64,000 nucleotides of DNA from assembly GCF_030409335.1 (NCBI RefSeq), contig NZ_JAUFPN010000204.1:1-64000 (forward strand). The letters run 5' to 3'. The notes below the pieces were generated by a model. It was not told where the DNA came from and ran no database searches. It saw only the letters and a list, made by a program, of their open reading frames with translations. Position 1 is the stretch's first letter; every line of letters starts with the position of its first letter. This document shows, piece by piece, positions 45,472 to 54,330 of this stretch. Origin of the DNA: Paeniroseomonas aquatica. GTDB taxonomy: Bacteria > Pseudomonadota > Alphaproteobacteria > Acetobacterales > Acetobacteraceae. A program made the position numbers and the translations under genes.

Positions 45472-46446
45472 TCAGGGTTCCAGCTTCACCCCGGTGCGCT
45501 CCACCACGGTGCGGAATTTCGCCACTTCCCGGGTCAGGAAGGCGCGGGCTTCGGCCGGGCCATTGGGCTCGGCCCAGGCCTCGACGCCGGCGGTCAGCAG
45601 CCGCTGGCGCAGCGCCGGCTCGGCGAGCGCGGCGACCAGCGCCTTGTTCAGCGCCTCCTGCACCGCGGCCGGCATGTTCGGCGGACCGAGGATGAGGTTC
45701 CAGGTGACCAAATCGTAGCCGGGGACGCCGGCCTCGGCCAGCGTCGGCAGCTCGGGGAAGGAGGGGAAGCGGCGGTTGCCGCTCACCGCGATCCCCCGCA
45801 CCATGCCGTCGCGCACCTGCTGCGCGGCGGAGGCCAGCACGGCGATGCCGAACTGGCCCTCGCCCTGGAAGATCGCCGTCAGCATCTGCCCGCCGCTGCG
45901 ATAGGGCACGTGGACGAAGCGGGTCTTGAGGTCGAGCGCCAGCATCTCGGGCGCCAGGTGCACGACGGCGCCGACGCCGGAGGTCGCATAGGTGTAGGTC
46001 TCCGGCGGGGCGGAGCGCAGGCGGTCCAGCACCTCGGGCGCCGTGGTCGCGGGGAAGTCCTTGTTCACCACCAGGATCAGCGGCGCGGTGCCGATGATGC
46101 CGAGGTGGGAGAAATCCTCGACCGGGTTGTAGCGCGTCCCGCCCACCAGCGCCGCCGGGGCGATGGCATGGGAGGAGCTCTCCACCAGCATGATGGTGTG
46201 GCCGTCCGGCGCCTGCCGCTTCAGCCATTCGCTGGCGATGATGCCGGCGGCGCCGGGGCGGTTCTCCACCACCACCCGCGCATCGCGGCCGAGGTGGACG
46301 CCGAGCCGGTCGGCCAGGATGCGGGCGGCGATGTCGGTCGAGCCGCCCGGGGCATAGCCGGTGACCAGGCTGATCGGCCGGTCCGGGAAGGCCTCGGCGG
46401 CGGAGGCGGCGACGGAAAGCAGGGCGGCGAGCAACAGGCGGCGCAT
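45472..46446 (-). CDS. TctC/Bug-family solute-binding protein
   Basis: 324 residues. Signal peptide about 1-19 (ASA-A/EAF), then FPDRPISLVTGYAPGGSTDIAAR and VVVENRPGAAGIIAS. It is the last gene of the long minus-strand run that starts with the ABC importer at 52714. It lies 23 bases after the unknown 249-residue gene. Its ligand is not readable. A link with the Ldh-type dehydrogenase (2-hydroxy or 2-keto acids) is possible. Confidence 0.92.
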   Translation of the reverse strand: MRRLLLAALLSVAASAAEAFPDRPISLVTGYAPGGSTDIAARILADRLGVHLGRDARVVVENRPGAAGIIASEWLKRQAPDGHTIMLVESSSHAIAPAALVGGTRYNPVEDFSHLGIIGTAPLILVVNKDFPATTAPEVLDRLRSAPPETYTYATSGVGAVVHLAPEMLALDLKTRFVHVPYRSGGQMLTAIFQGEGQFGIAVLASAAQQVRDGMVRGIAVSGNRRFPSFPELPTLAEAGVPGYDLVTWNLILGPPNMPAAVQEALNKALVAALAEPALRQRLLTAGVEAWAEPNGPAEARAFLTREVAKFRTVVERTGVKLEP

Positions 46447-46469
46447 GCGGATGATTCTTCCTTGATGGG

Positions 46470-47219
46470 TCAGGCTTGCGCCAGCAGCTCGGGCGGGGTG
46501 CGGCCGGGCACCGGCCCCATCAGCCCGAGGTCGATCGCGGTGCGATAGACCATGGCGGCGAAGCCCCGGCCGCGGGCGAGGGCGGTGAGCTTCAGCCGCG
46601 CCGCCGGTTCCGCCACCAGCCGCGCCAGCGCGGCGTCGTCCTCGGCCAGCGGCAGGCTGGGGATGACCGGGCCGCGCTGCGCCGGGGTGTCCTGCAGCAG
46701 CCGCTCCACCACCCGGGAATCGAGCGAGACCACGGCCCCGCAGGTCATCGGCAAATCCTCCTCGGGAAAGGCGATGCGGGCCCCGACCAGCGCGCCGGGC
46801 GCCCGGTTGCGGTCGAGGAAGCGGTCCCAGATCACCAGCGGCTCGCCGCCCGGGAAGGCCTCCGCCATGACCCCGCCCTCGGGATGCGGGCCGAGGATGC
46901 GCCAGAGCCCGAACTCGGCCACCGCCAGGGCGCCGAGCAGGCGGTATTCGTCGCTGCCGGGCGGCGGCGCCTCGGCCCGCGCCTGGCGGTCGATCGCCCG
47001 GCCATGCTCGCCCAGCGGGTCCAGCACGCCGAGGTCGAAGATGGCGGCGAGCTGCATCTCATCCGCCGGCCGCACCTGCTTGCCGTCCCAGAGCGTCAGC
47101 GCCCGGGCTTGCTGGGCGAGGCTGGCCAGCGGGATGCGCTTCGAGGCGGCGGTCAGGATGCGCCGCCGCAGCGCCGCATAGCGGCCGTAGCGGGCCGCCG
47201 CGGTCAGGTCCTCGGACAT
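46470..47219 (-). CDS. Unknown protein in the ABC/Ldh operon
   Basis: 249 residues, not recognised. No signal or membrane segment is visible. The first half is helical (RYAALRRRILTAASKRIPLASLAQQARAL, a run longer than is useful as a motif). The middle has LWRILGPHPEGGVMAEAF and LVIWDRFLDRNRAPG. A conserved-looking MTCGAVVSLDSRVVERLL follows. The protein starts 4 bases after the Ldh stop and ends 23 bases before a TctC gene, so a role in the same catabolic set is likely. It has normal composition for the genome. Confidence 0.75.
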   Translation of the reverse strand: MSEDLTAAARYGRYAALRRRILTAASKRIPLASLAQQARALTLWDGKQVRPADEMQLAAIFDLGVLDPLGEHGRAIDRQARAEAPPPGSDEYRLLGALAVAEFGLWRILGPHPEGGVMAEAFPGGEPLVIWDRFLDRNRAPGALVGARIAFPEEDLPMTCGAVVSLDSRVVERLLQDTPAQRGPVIPSLPLAEDDAALARLVAEPAARLKLTALARGRGFAAMVYRTAIDLGLMGPVPGRTPPELLAQA

Positions 47220-47223
47220 GGCG

Positions 47224-48309
47224 TCAGTTCGGGACCGTGACGCCGAGGCTGCGGGCGCAGGCGACGATGCTGGCCCAGGTATCCGGCTGCAGCGGCACGC
47301 CCTTGGCGAGGCGCTCGGCCTTCAGCCGCGCCTCCGGCTCGCCGGGCGCCAGCACCTCGCCGCCCGGGACGATCGGCTTGCAGGTCCTGACCCAGGCCAC
47401 GTAGTCCTCGGCGGTCTTCAGGAATTCGGCCGGCGAGCCGAAATGCTTCGGCGAGATGTAGATCGACAGCATGCCGTTGGCGATCCGCGCCCGCTTGGTC
47501 ACCGGGCCGGAGGAGCCGCCGCCGGTGAAGGCGCCCGCCAGCAGGTCGCAGACGAGGGCGAGGCCGGAGCCCTTGTGCTCGCCGAAGGCGCGGATGGCGC
47601 CGAGCCCGTTCGAGGAATTGCGCGGGCCGATCTGGTCGTAGTCGCCGTAGAGGGTATGCGGGTCCGAGGACAGGGTCCCGTCCGGCTCCACCAGCGCGTC
47701 GTGCGGCAGCGCCTTGCCGCCGTTGCTGGCGACCAGCACCTTGCCCTCGGCGACGAGGGAGGTGGCGAAGTCCAGCACCACCGGCGGGCTGGTCGGCACG
47801 CCGACGCAGAAGGGGTTGGTCGAGAAGCGCCGCTCGGTGCCGCCGAAGGGCGCCACCAGCACGCTGCCGGCGACGTTGACGAAGTGGATCGAGATCAGCC
47901 CGGCCTCGATCGCCTGCTCGGCATAGGCGCCGATCCGGCCGACATGCCCGGCGTTGCGCAGCGCGATGATGGCGGTGCCATGCTGCTGCGCCCGCTCGAT
48001 GCCCAGCGCCGCGGCCTGCGGCGCGACCGTCTGGCCGAAGCCGAAATGGCCGTCGAGCACGGCGAAGGCGCCGCCATCGGTAACCACCTCGGCCTGCTGC
48101 CCGGCGATGACGTAGCCCGCCTGCTGCCATTCCACGTAGCGCGGCACCCGCGCCACGCCATGGCTGTCATGCCCGGCGAGGTTGGCGCCGAGCAGGTGAT
48201 GCGCGATGCGGTCGGCTTCCGCCGGGTCGCAGCCATTGGCGCGGAAGATGTCGCCGACGACGGCGGAGAGGGTTTCGGCGCCGATCAGCACCGGGGTATA
48301 GCTTGCCAT
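47224..48309 (-). CDS. Ldh-family NAD(P)-dependent malate/L-lactate-type dehydrogenase
   Basis: 361 residues of the MDH2/YlbC-type family, distinct from classical MDH. GHDSHGVARVPRY carries the catalytic His. RNAGHVGRIGAYAE and EHKGSGLALVCDLLAG bind cofactor and substrate. Members reduce or oxidise 2-hydroxy acids such as malate, sulfolactate, ureidoglycolate or 2,3-diketogulonate. It lies 32 bases after the ABC ATPase gene and probably handles the imported compound or its product. Confidence 0.9.
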   Translation of the reverse strand: MASYTPVLIGAETLSAVVGDIFRANGCDPAEADRIAHHLLGANLAGHDSHGVARVPRYVEWQQAGYVIAGQQAEVVTDGGAFAVLDGHFGFGQTVAPQAAALGIERAQQHGTAIIALRNAGHVGRIGAYAEQAIEAGLISIHFVNVAGSVLVAPFGGTERRFSTNPFCVGVPTSPPVVLDFATSLVAEGKVLVASNGGKALPHDALVEPDGTLSSDPHTLYGDYDQIGPRNSSNGLGAIRAFGEHKGSGLALVCDLLAGAFTGGGSSGPVTKRARIANGMLSIYISPKHFGSPAEFLKTAEDYVAWVRTCKPIVPGGEVLAPGEPEARLKAERLAKGVPLQPDTWASIVACARSLGVTVPN

Positions 48310-48341
48310 GGCACGATCCTAACGGGGTCCGCGGGTGCCGG

Positions 48342-49445
48342 CTACAGCACCAGGTCGGTCTGCGGGTCGATCAGGTGCATCTGGTCCATGTCGACCGCCA
48401 TCGGCACCCGCTGCCCGGGCGAGACCTCGACCGCGGGGTCGAAGCGGGCGCAGATCTCGTGCCCCTGCATCCAGAAATGCAGCAGCGTCTCCATGCCCAT
48501 CGGCTCCACCACCTCGGGCGCCGCCTCGAAGACCGCGACATTGGCGCGGTGCTCGGTCTGGCGGGTCTCGGTCAGGTGCTCGGGCCGGATGCCGAAGAGC
48601 ACGTCCTTCCCCGCATGCGGTGCATAGCGGGCGGTACGGGCGGCGGGGATGGGCAGCCTGATGCCATCGGGCAGGTGCAGGGTCAGCGCCGCGCCGTTGC
48701 CCTCGAGCTTCGCTGGCATGAAATTCATCGAGGGGCTGCCGATGAAGCCGGCGACGAAGCGGGTCCGCGGGTGATGATAGAGCTCCTGCGGCGGCCCGAC
48801 CTGCTCGATGTTGCCGTGGTTCATCACCACCACCCGATCGGCCAGGGTCATCGCCTCGATCTGATCGTGGGTGACGTAGATCGTCGTGGTCTTGACCGTC
48901 TGGTGGACCTTCTTGATCTCGGTCCGCATCTGCACCCGGAGCTTGGCGTCGAGGTTCGACAGCGGCTCGTCGAACAGGAAGACCGCCGGGTCGCGCACGA
49001 TGGCGCGGCCCATGGCGACCCGCTGCCGCTGCCCGCCCGAGAGCGCCTTCGGCTTGCGGTCGAGCAGCATGCCGATGTCGAGGATCTTCGCCGCATTCTC
49101 GACCCGGCGCTTGATCTCCGTCTTGTCGAACTTCCGCAGCATCAGCCCGAAGGCCATGTTGTCGTAGACCGTCATGTGCGGATAGAGCGCGTAGTTCTGG
49201 AACACCATGGCGATGTCCCGGTCGCGCGGCGGCACGTCGTTGACGATGGAGCCGCCGATGTCGATCTCGCCGGAGGAGATCTCCTCGAGGCCGGCGATCA
49301 TCCGGAGGGTGGTCGACTTGCCGCAGCCGGAGGGCCCGACCAGCACCACGAACTCATGGTCGGCGATGTCGAGGTCGATCCCCTTCACCGCCTGCACGCC
49401 GCCTTCGTATTCCTTGACGATCTTCCGCAGATGGACCTGTGCCAT
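48342..49445 (-). CDS. ABC importer ATPase, UgpC/MalK type
   Basis: 367 residues from ATG 49445. Walker A GPSGCGKST (about 37-45), signature LSGGQRQRV, Walker B VFLFDEP and switch YVTHDQIEAM are all intact. A C-terminal TOBE/OB-type domain (about 240-367) contains VLFGIRPEHL, typical of carbohydrate importers. It energises the two permeases encoded just upstream (7 bases). The whole set is a CUT1-type importer. Confidence 0.95.
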   Translation of the reverse strand: MAQVHLRKIVKEYEGGVQAVKGIDLDIADHEFVVLVGPSGCGKSTTLRMIAGLEEISSGEIDIGGSIVNDVPPRDRDIAMVFQNYALYPHMTVYDNMAFGLMLRKFDKTEIKRRVENAAKILDIGMLLDRKPKALSGGQRQRVAMGRAIVRDPAVFLFDEPLSNLDAKLRVQMRTEIKKVHQTVKTTTIYVTHDQIEAMTLADRVVVMNHGNIEQVGPPQELYHHPRTRFVAGFIGSPSMNFMPAKLEGNGAALTLHLPDGIRLPIPAARTARYAPHAGKDVLFGIRPEHLTETRQTEHRANVAVFEAAPEVVEPMGMETLLHFWMQGHEICARFDPAVEVSPGQRVPMAVDMDQMHLIDPQTDLVL

Positions 49446-49452
49446 GTGACGC

Positions 49453-50346
49453 CTAACCCTTGGTCGCGCCGGCGGTGAGGCCGGCAATGTAGTAGTCCAT
49501 GAGGAAGGCGTAGACGACCACCGGCGGCAGCGCCGCCATCAGCGCGCCCGCCATGATCTGCCCCCAGGCGAAGGTATCGCCGCGGATGAGCTGGGAGACG
49601 ACGCCGATGGTCAGCGGCATCTGGTCCGGCGTGGTGACGAAGGCGGTCGGGTAGACGAAGGCCGCCCAGGAGACGGTGAAGGCGAAGATCGTCGCCGCGA
49701 TGATGCCTGGCAGGGCCACGGGGATGAAGATCTTGGTCAGCATCTGCATCCAGTTGGCGCCGTCGATCAGCGCCGCCTCGTCCAGCTCCTTCGGGATGGA
49801 CGCGAAGTAGCCGATCATGATCCAGGTGCAGAAGGGCACCGTCAGCGTCGGGTAGATCAGCACCAGCCCCCAGATGCTGTTCAGCAGGCCGAGCCCGCCG
49901 ACGATCTGATACAGCGGGATGAACAGCAGCGTGTCCGGCACCAGGTAGGTGAGGAACACCCCGGTCGCCAGCATCTGGCTGCCCCAGAACTTCATCCGGG
50001 CGAGCGCGAAGGCCGCCAGCACCGAGACCACCATCGAGATGATGACGACACAGACGGTGATGATGATGCTGTTCCAGAAGAAGCCGCGGAACAGCGGGTT
50101 GTTGATCAGCTCGATGTAGTTCTCGAGGGTCGGCGCCTTCACCAGCCAGGGGTTGCCCGAGAGGTTGGAGATCTCGGCACTCGACTTCAGGCTGGTCACC
50201 AGCATGTAGAAGGGCGGCGCCAGGAAGATGATGCAGGCGATGATGAGCGAGGCATAGGCGACCCACAGCGCCCAGCGCCGCTCGGACCGCAGGCTGCCGA
50301 GCTTGCGCCCGGTGTAGCTGGCCGGGATGGCGGTGGCCGACATCAC
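49453..50346 (-). CDS. ABC importer permease, UgpE/MalG type
   Basis: 297 residues with six predicted membrane helices. The EAA loop DEAALIDGANWMQMLTKIFI contacts the ATPase. FYMLVTSLKSSAEI is the usual MalG-type start. It overlaps the other permease by 4 bases (50343-50346). Together they form the membrane channel for a sugar, polyol or glycerophosphodiester type solute. Confidence 0.94.
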   Translation of the reverse strand: MMSATAIPASYTGRKLGSLRSERRWALWVAYASLIIACIIFLAPPFYMLVTSLKSSAEISNLSGNPWLVKAPTLENYIELINNPLFRGFFWNSIIITVCVVIISMVVSVLAAFALARMKFWGSQMLATGVFLTYLVPDTLLFIPLYQIVGGLGLLNSIWGLVLIYPTLTVPFCTWIMIGYFASIPKELDEAALIDGANWMQMLTKIFIPVALPGIIAATIFAFTVSWAAFVYPTAFVTTPDQMPLTIGVVSQLIRGDTFAWGQIMAGALMAALPPVVVYAFLMDYYIAGLTAGATKG

Positions 50347-51284
50347 ATCTGCTCCTTGTTGCGGCGGTTGATGCCGCGCAGGATGAAGTAGGCGAAGATC
50401 GCCAGCACCGGGAACATGAACAGGCTGACCGCGGCGCCGCGCGGCAGGTTGCCGGAGAGGATGCCGACCTGGAAGGCGTAGGAGGCGAAGACCTGCGTCA
50501 TGTCGCGCGGCCCGCCGTTGGTCAGTACCCGGACGATGTCGTAGTTGGCGAAGGTCACGATCAGGCTGAACAGCACGGTGATGCTGATGATGTTCTGCAT
50601 CATCGGCAGGGTGACGTAGCGCAGCCCCTGCCAGCCGGTCGCGCCGTCGATGGCGGCGGCTTCATACAGCTGGTCCGGCACCGACTTCAGCGCCGCCAGG
50701 TACATGATCATGAAGAAGGGAGAGCCATACCAGACGTTCACCATGATGACCGAGATGCGCGCCCACCAGGGCTCGCCCAGCCAGGGCACCGAGGGCACCG
50801 CGAAGATGTTGAGGATCCAGTTGATCGAGGAATAGCTGGGGTCGAACATCCACCACCAGCCGAGCGTCGACAGCGCCGGCGGGATGACCCAGGGCACCAG
50901 CAGCATGCCGCGCCACTTCCGCTGCCCCTTGGCCGGGATGGCGTGCAGCATATGCGCCAGCCAGAAGCCGATCAGCGCCTTGGCCACGACCGCGCCGATG
51001 GCGAAGATGCAGGACTGCCAGATCACCGCCCGGAAGGTGTCGTTCTCCAGCAGGATCTCGAAATTGCCGAGGCCGATGTTAGCCGTCATCCGCCGGTTCA
51101 GCGTCGACAGGTACATCGCATAGGCCGCCGGATAGGCGACCAGCCCGCCGATGATGGCGATCAGCGGCAGGGTCATCAGGAAGGCGATGGTGCTCCGCCG
51201 GCGGGCGAAGCGCTGCAGCGTCGAGGCGCGGCCATGCCCGGCCGGCCTCGCTTCGGCGACGACGAGTGTGCCGTCAGCGGCCAT
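50343..51284 (-). CDS. ABC importer permease, UgpA/MalF type
   Basis: 313 residues, six membrane helices after a cytoplasmic start. The EAA loop is YEAAAIDGATGWQGLRYVTL. It follows the solute-binding gene by 68 bases and overlaps the second permease gene. Length and loop place it in the CUT1 family. Confidence 0.94.
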   Translation of the reverse strand: MAADGTLVVAEARPAGHGRASTLQRFARRRSTIAFLMTLPLIAIIGGLVAYPAAYAMYLSTLNRRMTANIGLGNFEILLENDTFRAVIWQSCIFAIGAVVAKALIGFWLAHMLHAIPAKGQRKWRGMLLVPWVIPPALSTLGWWWMFDPSYSSINWILNIFAVPSVPWLGEPWWARISVIMVNVWYGSPFFMIMYLAALKSVPDQLYEAAAIDGATGWQGLRYVTLPMMQNIISITVLFSLIVTFANYDIVRVLTNGGPRDMTQVFASYAFQVGILSGNLPRGAAVSLFMFPVLAIFAYFILRGINRRNKEQM

Positions 51285-51352
51285 GATGTGATCTCCTCAA
51301 CGCTGCGGCGCAGCGGCGGGGCGGCACCGGCCACCCCGCCCTTGGATGATGG

Positions 51353-52714
51353 TCAGCCGCCGCGGACGATGGTGCTCAGCTCGCGCTCGAGCCAGCCGAG
51401 CGCCTGGTCCATCGTGTCGCCGCCCTGGGCGACCCGGGCGATGACCTTGGTGTTCAGCGCCTGGACGTACATCTGAGCGGCGAATTCGCCGGGCGCCGGG
51501 GAGAAGGCGACCGAGGGCTTCGCGTTGTGATGCGCCTTCAGCGGGTAGTTGAAGACCGTGCCGGTCGGCGGGCCCTCGGTCTGCCAGATCTTGAAGTCGC
51601 TCATGCTGGCAAACGGCGGGATGTCGTAGCCCGCGGTCTGGCTGGTCAGCGCCTCGGCCTGCGGCCGCTCGCTCAGGTGCTCGAGCAGCGCCTTGGCGGT
51701 GGTCTTGTTGCGGCCGAAGTTCCAGATGCCCGACGTCCAGGGCAGGTAGGCGAGGTAGCGCCCCTCCGGCCCGGCTGGCATCGGCACGGTCCAGCATTTC
51801 TCGGCGACCTGCGGCTGGTCGCGCTTGGCGACGGCCCAGGCCGACGGCGGGTTGAAGACCAGCGCCGACTTGCCCGAGATCAGCGCCCGGTTGTTCGAGG
51901 CATCGTCCCAGGCCCAGACGTCGTTCGGCAGGAACTTGGACAGCTTCACCGCATATTCGATGGCGGTGCGCAGCTTTGCATTGCCGCGGACGGTGGGCTT
52001 GCCCTTCTCGTCCATCATCGAGGCGCCGTAGCTGGCGAACAGCGCGCCGATCATGTCGACCGCATCGGTGAAGGCGCCCATCGGCAGGCCGAAGGGCACG
52101 CCGGCCTTCTGGCACTTCTCGGCGGCCATCAGGAAGGTGTCCCAGGTCCAGGTCTCGGCGCCCGGGCCGGCCTTGTCCTCGGCAGGCCACATGGCGCGGA
52201 TATCGATGCCCGCATGCTCCTGCAGCAGGTCGTAGCGGACGCAGGCCGGCTTGTTCTGGCTGCCGGAGACCGCCGGGACGCCGCGCCAGGCGCCGTCGCG
52301 CTTGGCGAGATATTCGGAGACGGGGCTGATCGGGCCGTACTTGGCGATCAGCCGGTTGATCACGTCATCCACCGGCTCGAGCACGCTGGCATAGGAGCCG
52401 ACGTCCCAGGGGGCGAGGGAGATGATGTCATGGCCGCTCTTCGACTGCGCCTGGGCGGCGCCGGCGAGCTGGAGCTGGTTGCCGGTGGTGTTGATGAAGT
52501 CGAGCGTGACCTCGACCCGGTTCTTCTCGCTCCATTCCTTGACCAGCTTGCGCATGGCGTCGTTGCCGGTCGGGACCCAGTGGTCCCAGAAGGCGACCCG
52601 CAGGCTGCCGCCGGTGCCCTGGGCATGCACCATCGGCGCCGAGAGCGCACCCGCCGCGATCACGCCAGCGCCCGAACGCAGCACGTTGCGCCGGCTCAAT
52701 CCTTGGATTGGCAT
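51353..52714 (-). CDS. ABC extracellular solute-binding protein, CUT1 type, Tat signal
   Basis: 453 residues from ATG 52714. SRRNVLRSGAGVIAAGALSA is a twin-arginine signal, cleaved near VHA-Q. The mature protein starts SLRVAFWDHWVPTGNDAM and has the family-1 binding fold (DIISLAPWDVGSYASVLEP, then WPAEDKAGPGAETWTWDTF near 190). It captures the solute for the permeases and ATPase that follow on the same strand. This is the first gene of a probable seven-gene transcript. Ligand not determined. Confidence 0.92.
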   Translation of the reverse strand: MPIQGLSRRNVLRSGAGVIAAGALSAPMVHAQGTGGSLRVAFWDHWVPTGNDAMRKLVKEWSEKNRVEVTLDFINTTGNQLQLAGAAQAQSKSGHDIISLAPWDVGSYASVLEPVDDVINRLIAKYGPISPVSEYLAKRDGAWRGVPAVSGSQNKPACVRYDLLQEHAGIDIRAMWPAEDKAGPGAETWTWDTFLMAAEKCQKAGVPFGLPMGAFTDAVDMIGALFASYGASMMDEKGKPTVRGNAKLRTAIEYAVKLSKFLPNDVWAWDDASNNRALISGKSALVFNPPSAWAVAKRDQPQVAEKCWTVPMPAGPEGRYLAYLPWTSGIWNFGRNKTTAKALLEHLSERPQAEALTSQTAGYDIPPFASMSDFKIWQTEGPPTGTVFNYPLKAHHNAKPSVAFSPAPGEFAAQMYVQALNTKVIARVAQGGDTMDQALGWLERELSTIVRGG

Positions 52715-52869
52715 TCCTGTTCGTCCTTCCCACGCGGCGGGGTTATCCCCGCCGGCTTCCCTGCATGGACCTGTCCCGGCCCCAGAGGCCAAGCTACCCG
52801 CTGCCGGGGAGGGCTGACAACGGGTCCAGAGGGCTGGTGGCGGTATTGTGGGGGGCGGCCGGGGCCGCG

Positions 52870-52894
52870 GGAACATTCCCGGGGGGGCGCCGTT
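52870..52894 (+). promoter_or_regulatory. EcfG-type (general stress) promoter
   Basis: GGAAC at 52870-52874, 16 bases, then CGTT at 52891-52894. This matches the GGAAC-N16/17-CGTT consensus of the alphaproteobacterial EcfG sigma factor. It lies 36 bases before the ATG of a YflT-like stress protein, the right distance for a short leader with the GGAGGA site. Directly seen as a match; use by EcfG is inferred. Confidence 0.7.
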
Positions 52895-52930
52895 GGGGCC
52901 GAGCCATCCGAAGCGGAGGAATGAAGACCC

Positions 52931-53230
52931 ATGCGCACCATTACCGCCCTGTTCGATTCGCGCCCCGAGGCCGAGCGGGCCGTCGAGACCCTGGTCCAGC
53001 AGCTCAACCTGCCGCGGGAGAAGATCCAGGTGCTCGCCGCCGGCGCCGAGAATGCCACCGCCGGCACCGACGAGAAGCGGAGCGAATCCCATCACGGCTT
53101 CAAGGCCGCTGGTGGCGCGGTGCCCGGCATCATGGTCTCCCTTCTGGTGCAGGACGACCAGGCCGCCGCCGCTCGGGACGCCCTGGCCGAGAACGGCGGC
53201 CGGACCGACGGCCCCGACGCGAGCGCCTGA
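52931..53230 (+). CDS. Small stress protein, YflT/GSP17M-like
   Basis: 99 residues. It opens MRTITALFDSRPEAERAVETL, the pattern of the heat-induced stress protein YflT-type domain. A Gly/Ala/Val segment (AAGGAVPGIMVSLLVQDDQ) follows, with a short acidic end. No membrane anchor is obvious. GGAGGA lies about 10 bases before the ATG. An EcfG-like promoter sits just upstream, which supports a general stress role. The biochemical activity is unknown. Confidence 0.8.
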   Translation: MRTITALFDSRPEAERAVETLVQQLNLPREKIQVLAAGAENATAGTDEKRSESHHGFKAAGGAVPGIMVSLLVQDDQAAAARDALAENGGRTDGPDASA

Positions 53231-53337
53231 GCCACCCGGCCGGGTCGCCTGCCGGCGGCCTGACCAGGGGACCTTGGGTCTGCCGGAGGCCGCCGCGCCG
53301 TGCCATCCTGCGCAGGCCGCTTCGAAAGGCTCGCCGC

Positions 53338-54330
53338 ATGACCCAGGCCCCCACCTACGCCGACGTGCAGGCCGCAGCCCAGCGGCTGCACGGCCGGATC
53401 GTCCGCACGCCGATGCTGCGCCATCCGCTGCTCGATGCGCTCACCGGCGGCACCATCCTGGTGAAGCCCGAGCCCCTGCAGCGCACCGGCAGCTTCAAGC
53501 TGCGCGGCGCCACCAATGCGGCGCTGCTGCTGGGCCCGGCGGCGCGGCGCGGCGGCATCGCCACCCATTCCTCCGGCAACCACGGCCAGGCGACGGCCTG
53601 CGCCGCGCATATGCTGGGCATGCCCGCGGTCGTCGCCATGCCGGCCGACGCCCCCGCCATCAAGGTCGAGAGCACCCGCCGCTGGGGCGCCGAGGTGGTC
53701 TTCTTCGACCGCCATGCCACGGACCGGGAGACGCTGGCCGCGACGCTGGCGGCCGAACGCGGCGCCACCGCCATCCCGCCCTTCGACCACCCGGATGTCA
53801 TCGCCGGCCAGGGCACGCTGGCGATCGAGCTCGCCGAGGATGCCGCCGCCGAGGGCCTCGCCCTCGAGGGCTTCGCCGCCTGCACCGGCGGCGGCGGGCT
53901 GATCGCCGGCTGCGCCCTGGCGCTGGAGGCACTCGCCCCGGCGGCCGAGCTCTGGGCGGTGGAGCCGGAGGGCTGGGACGACACGCGGCTCAGCCTCGCC
54001 GCCGGCCGGCGCATCGCCAATGACGGCACCGGCCCGGGGCTGTGCGATTCCCTGCTCTCGAAGCAGCCGGGCGCCATCACCTTCCCGATCAACCTCGCCC
54101 GCCTCGCCGGCGGCGTGGCGGTGGATGAGGCGGAGGTCTTCCACGCCATGCGCTTCGCCTTCGAGCACCTGAAGATCGTCGCCGAGCCCGGCGGCGCGGT
54201 GGCGCTGGCGGCGCTGCTGGCCGGCAAGCTGGATGCCAGGGGACGCTGCTTCGGCCTCGTCATCAGCGGCGGCAACGTGGACCCGGCGGTCTTCGCCCGG
54301 GCCCTGCAGGCCGCGCCGGCGGCGGCCTGA
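53338..54330 (+). CDS. PLP-dependent serine/threonine dehydratase family protein
   Basis: 330 residues of fold type II. TGSFKLRGA (about 49-57) holds the Schiff-base Lys. HSSGNHGQA binds the cofactor phosphate region and CTGGGGLIAG is the glycine loop. Family members deaminate threonine or serine to keto acids, or racemise serine. There is no ACT regulatory domain, so it is a catabolic or racemase type. Its stop overlaps the next start by one base. Confidence 0.92.
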   Translation: MTQAPTYADVQAAAQRLHGRIVRTPMLRHPLLDALTGGTILVKPEPLQRTGSFKLRGATNAALLLGPAARRGGIATHSSGNHGQATACAAHMLGMPAVVAMPADAPAIKVESTRRWGAEVVFFDRHATDRETLAATLAAERGATAIPPFDHPDVIAGQGTLAIELAEDAAAEGLALEGFAACTGGGGLIAGCALALEALAPAAELWAVEPEGWDDTRLSLAAGRRIANDGTGPGLCDSLLSKQPGAITFPINLARLAGGVAVDEAEVFHAMRFAFEHLKIVAEPGGAVALAALLAGKLDARGRCFGLVISGGNVDPAVFARALQAAPAAA

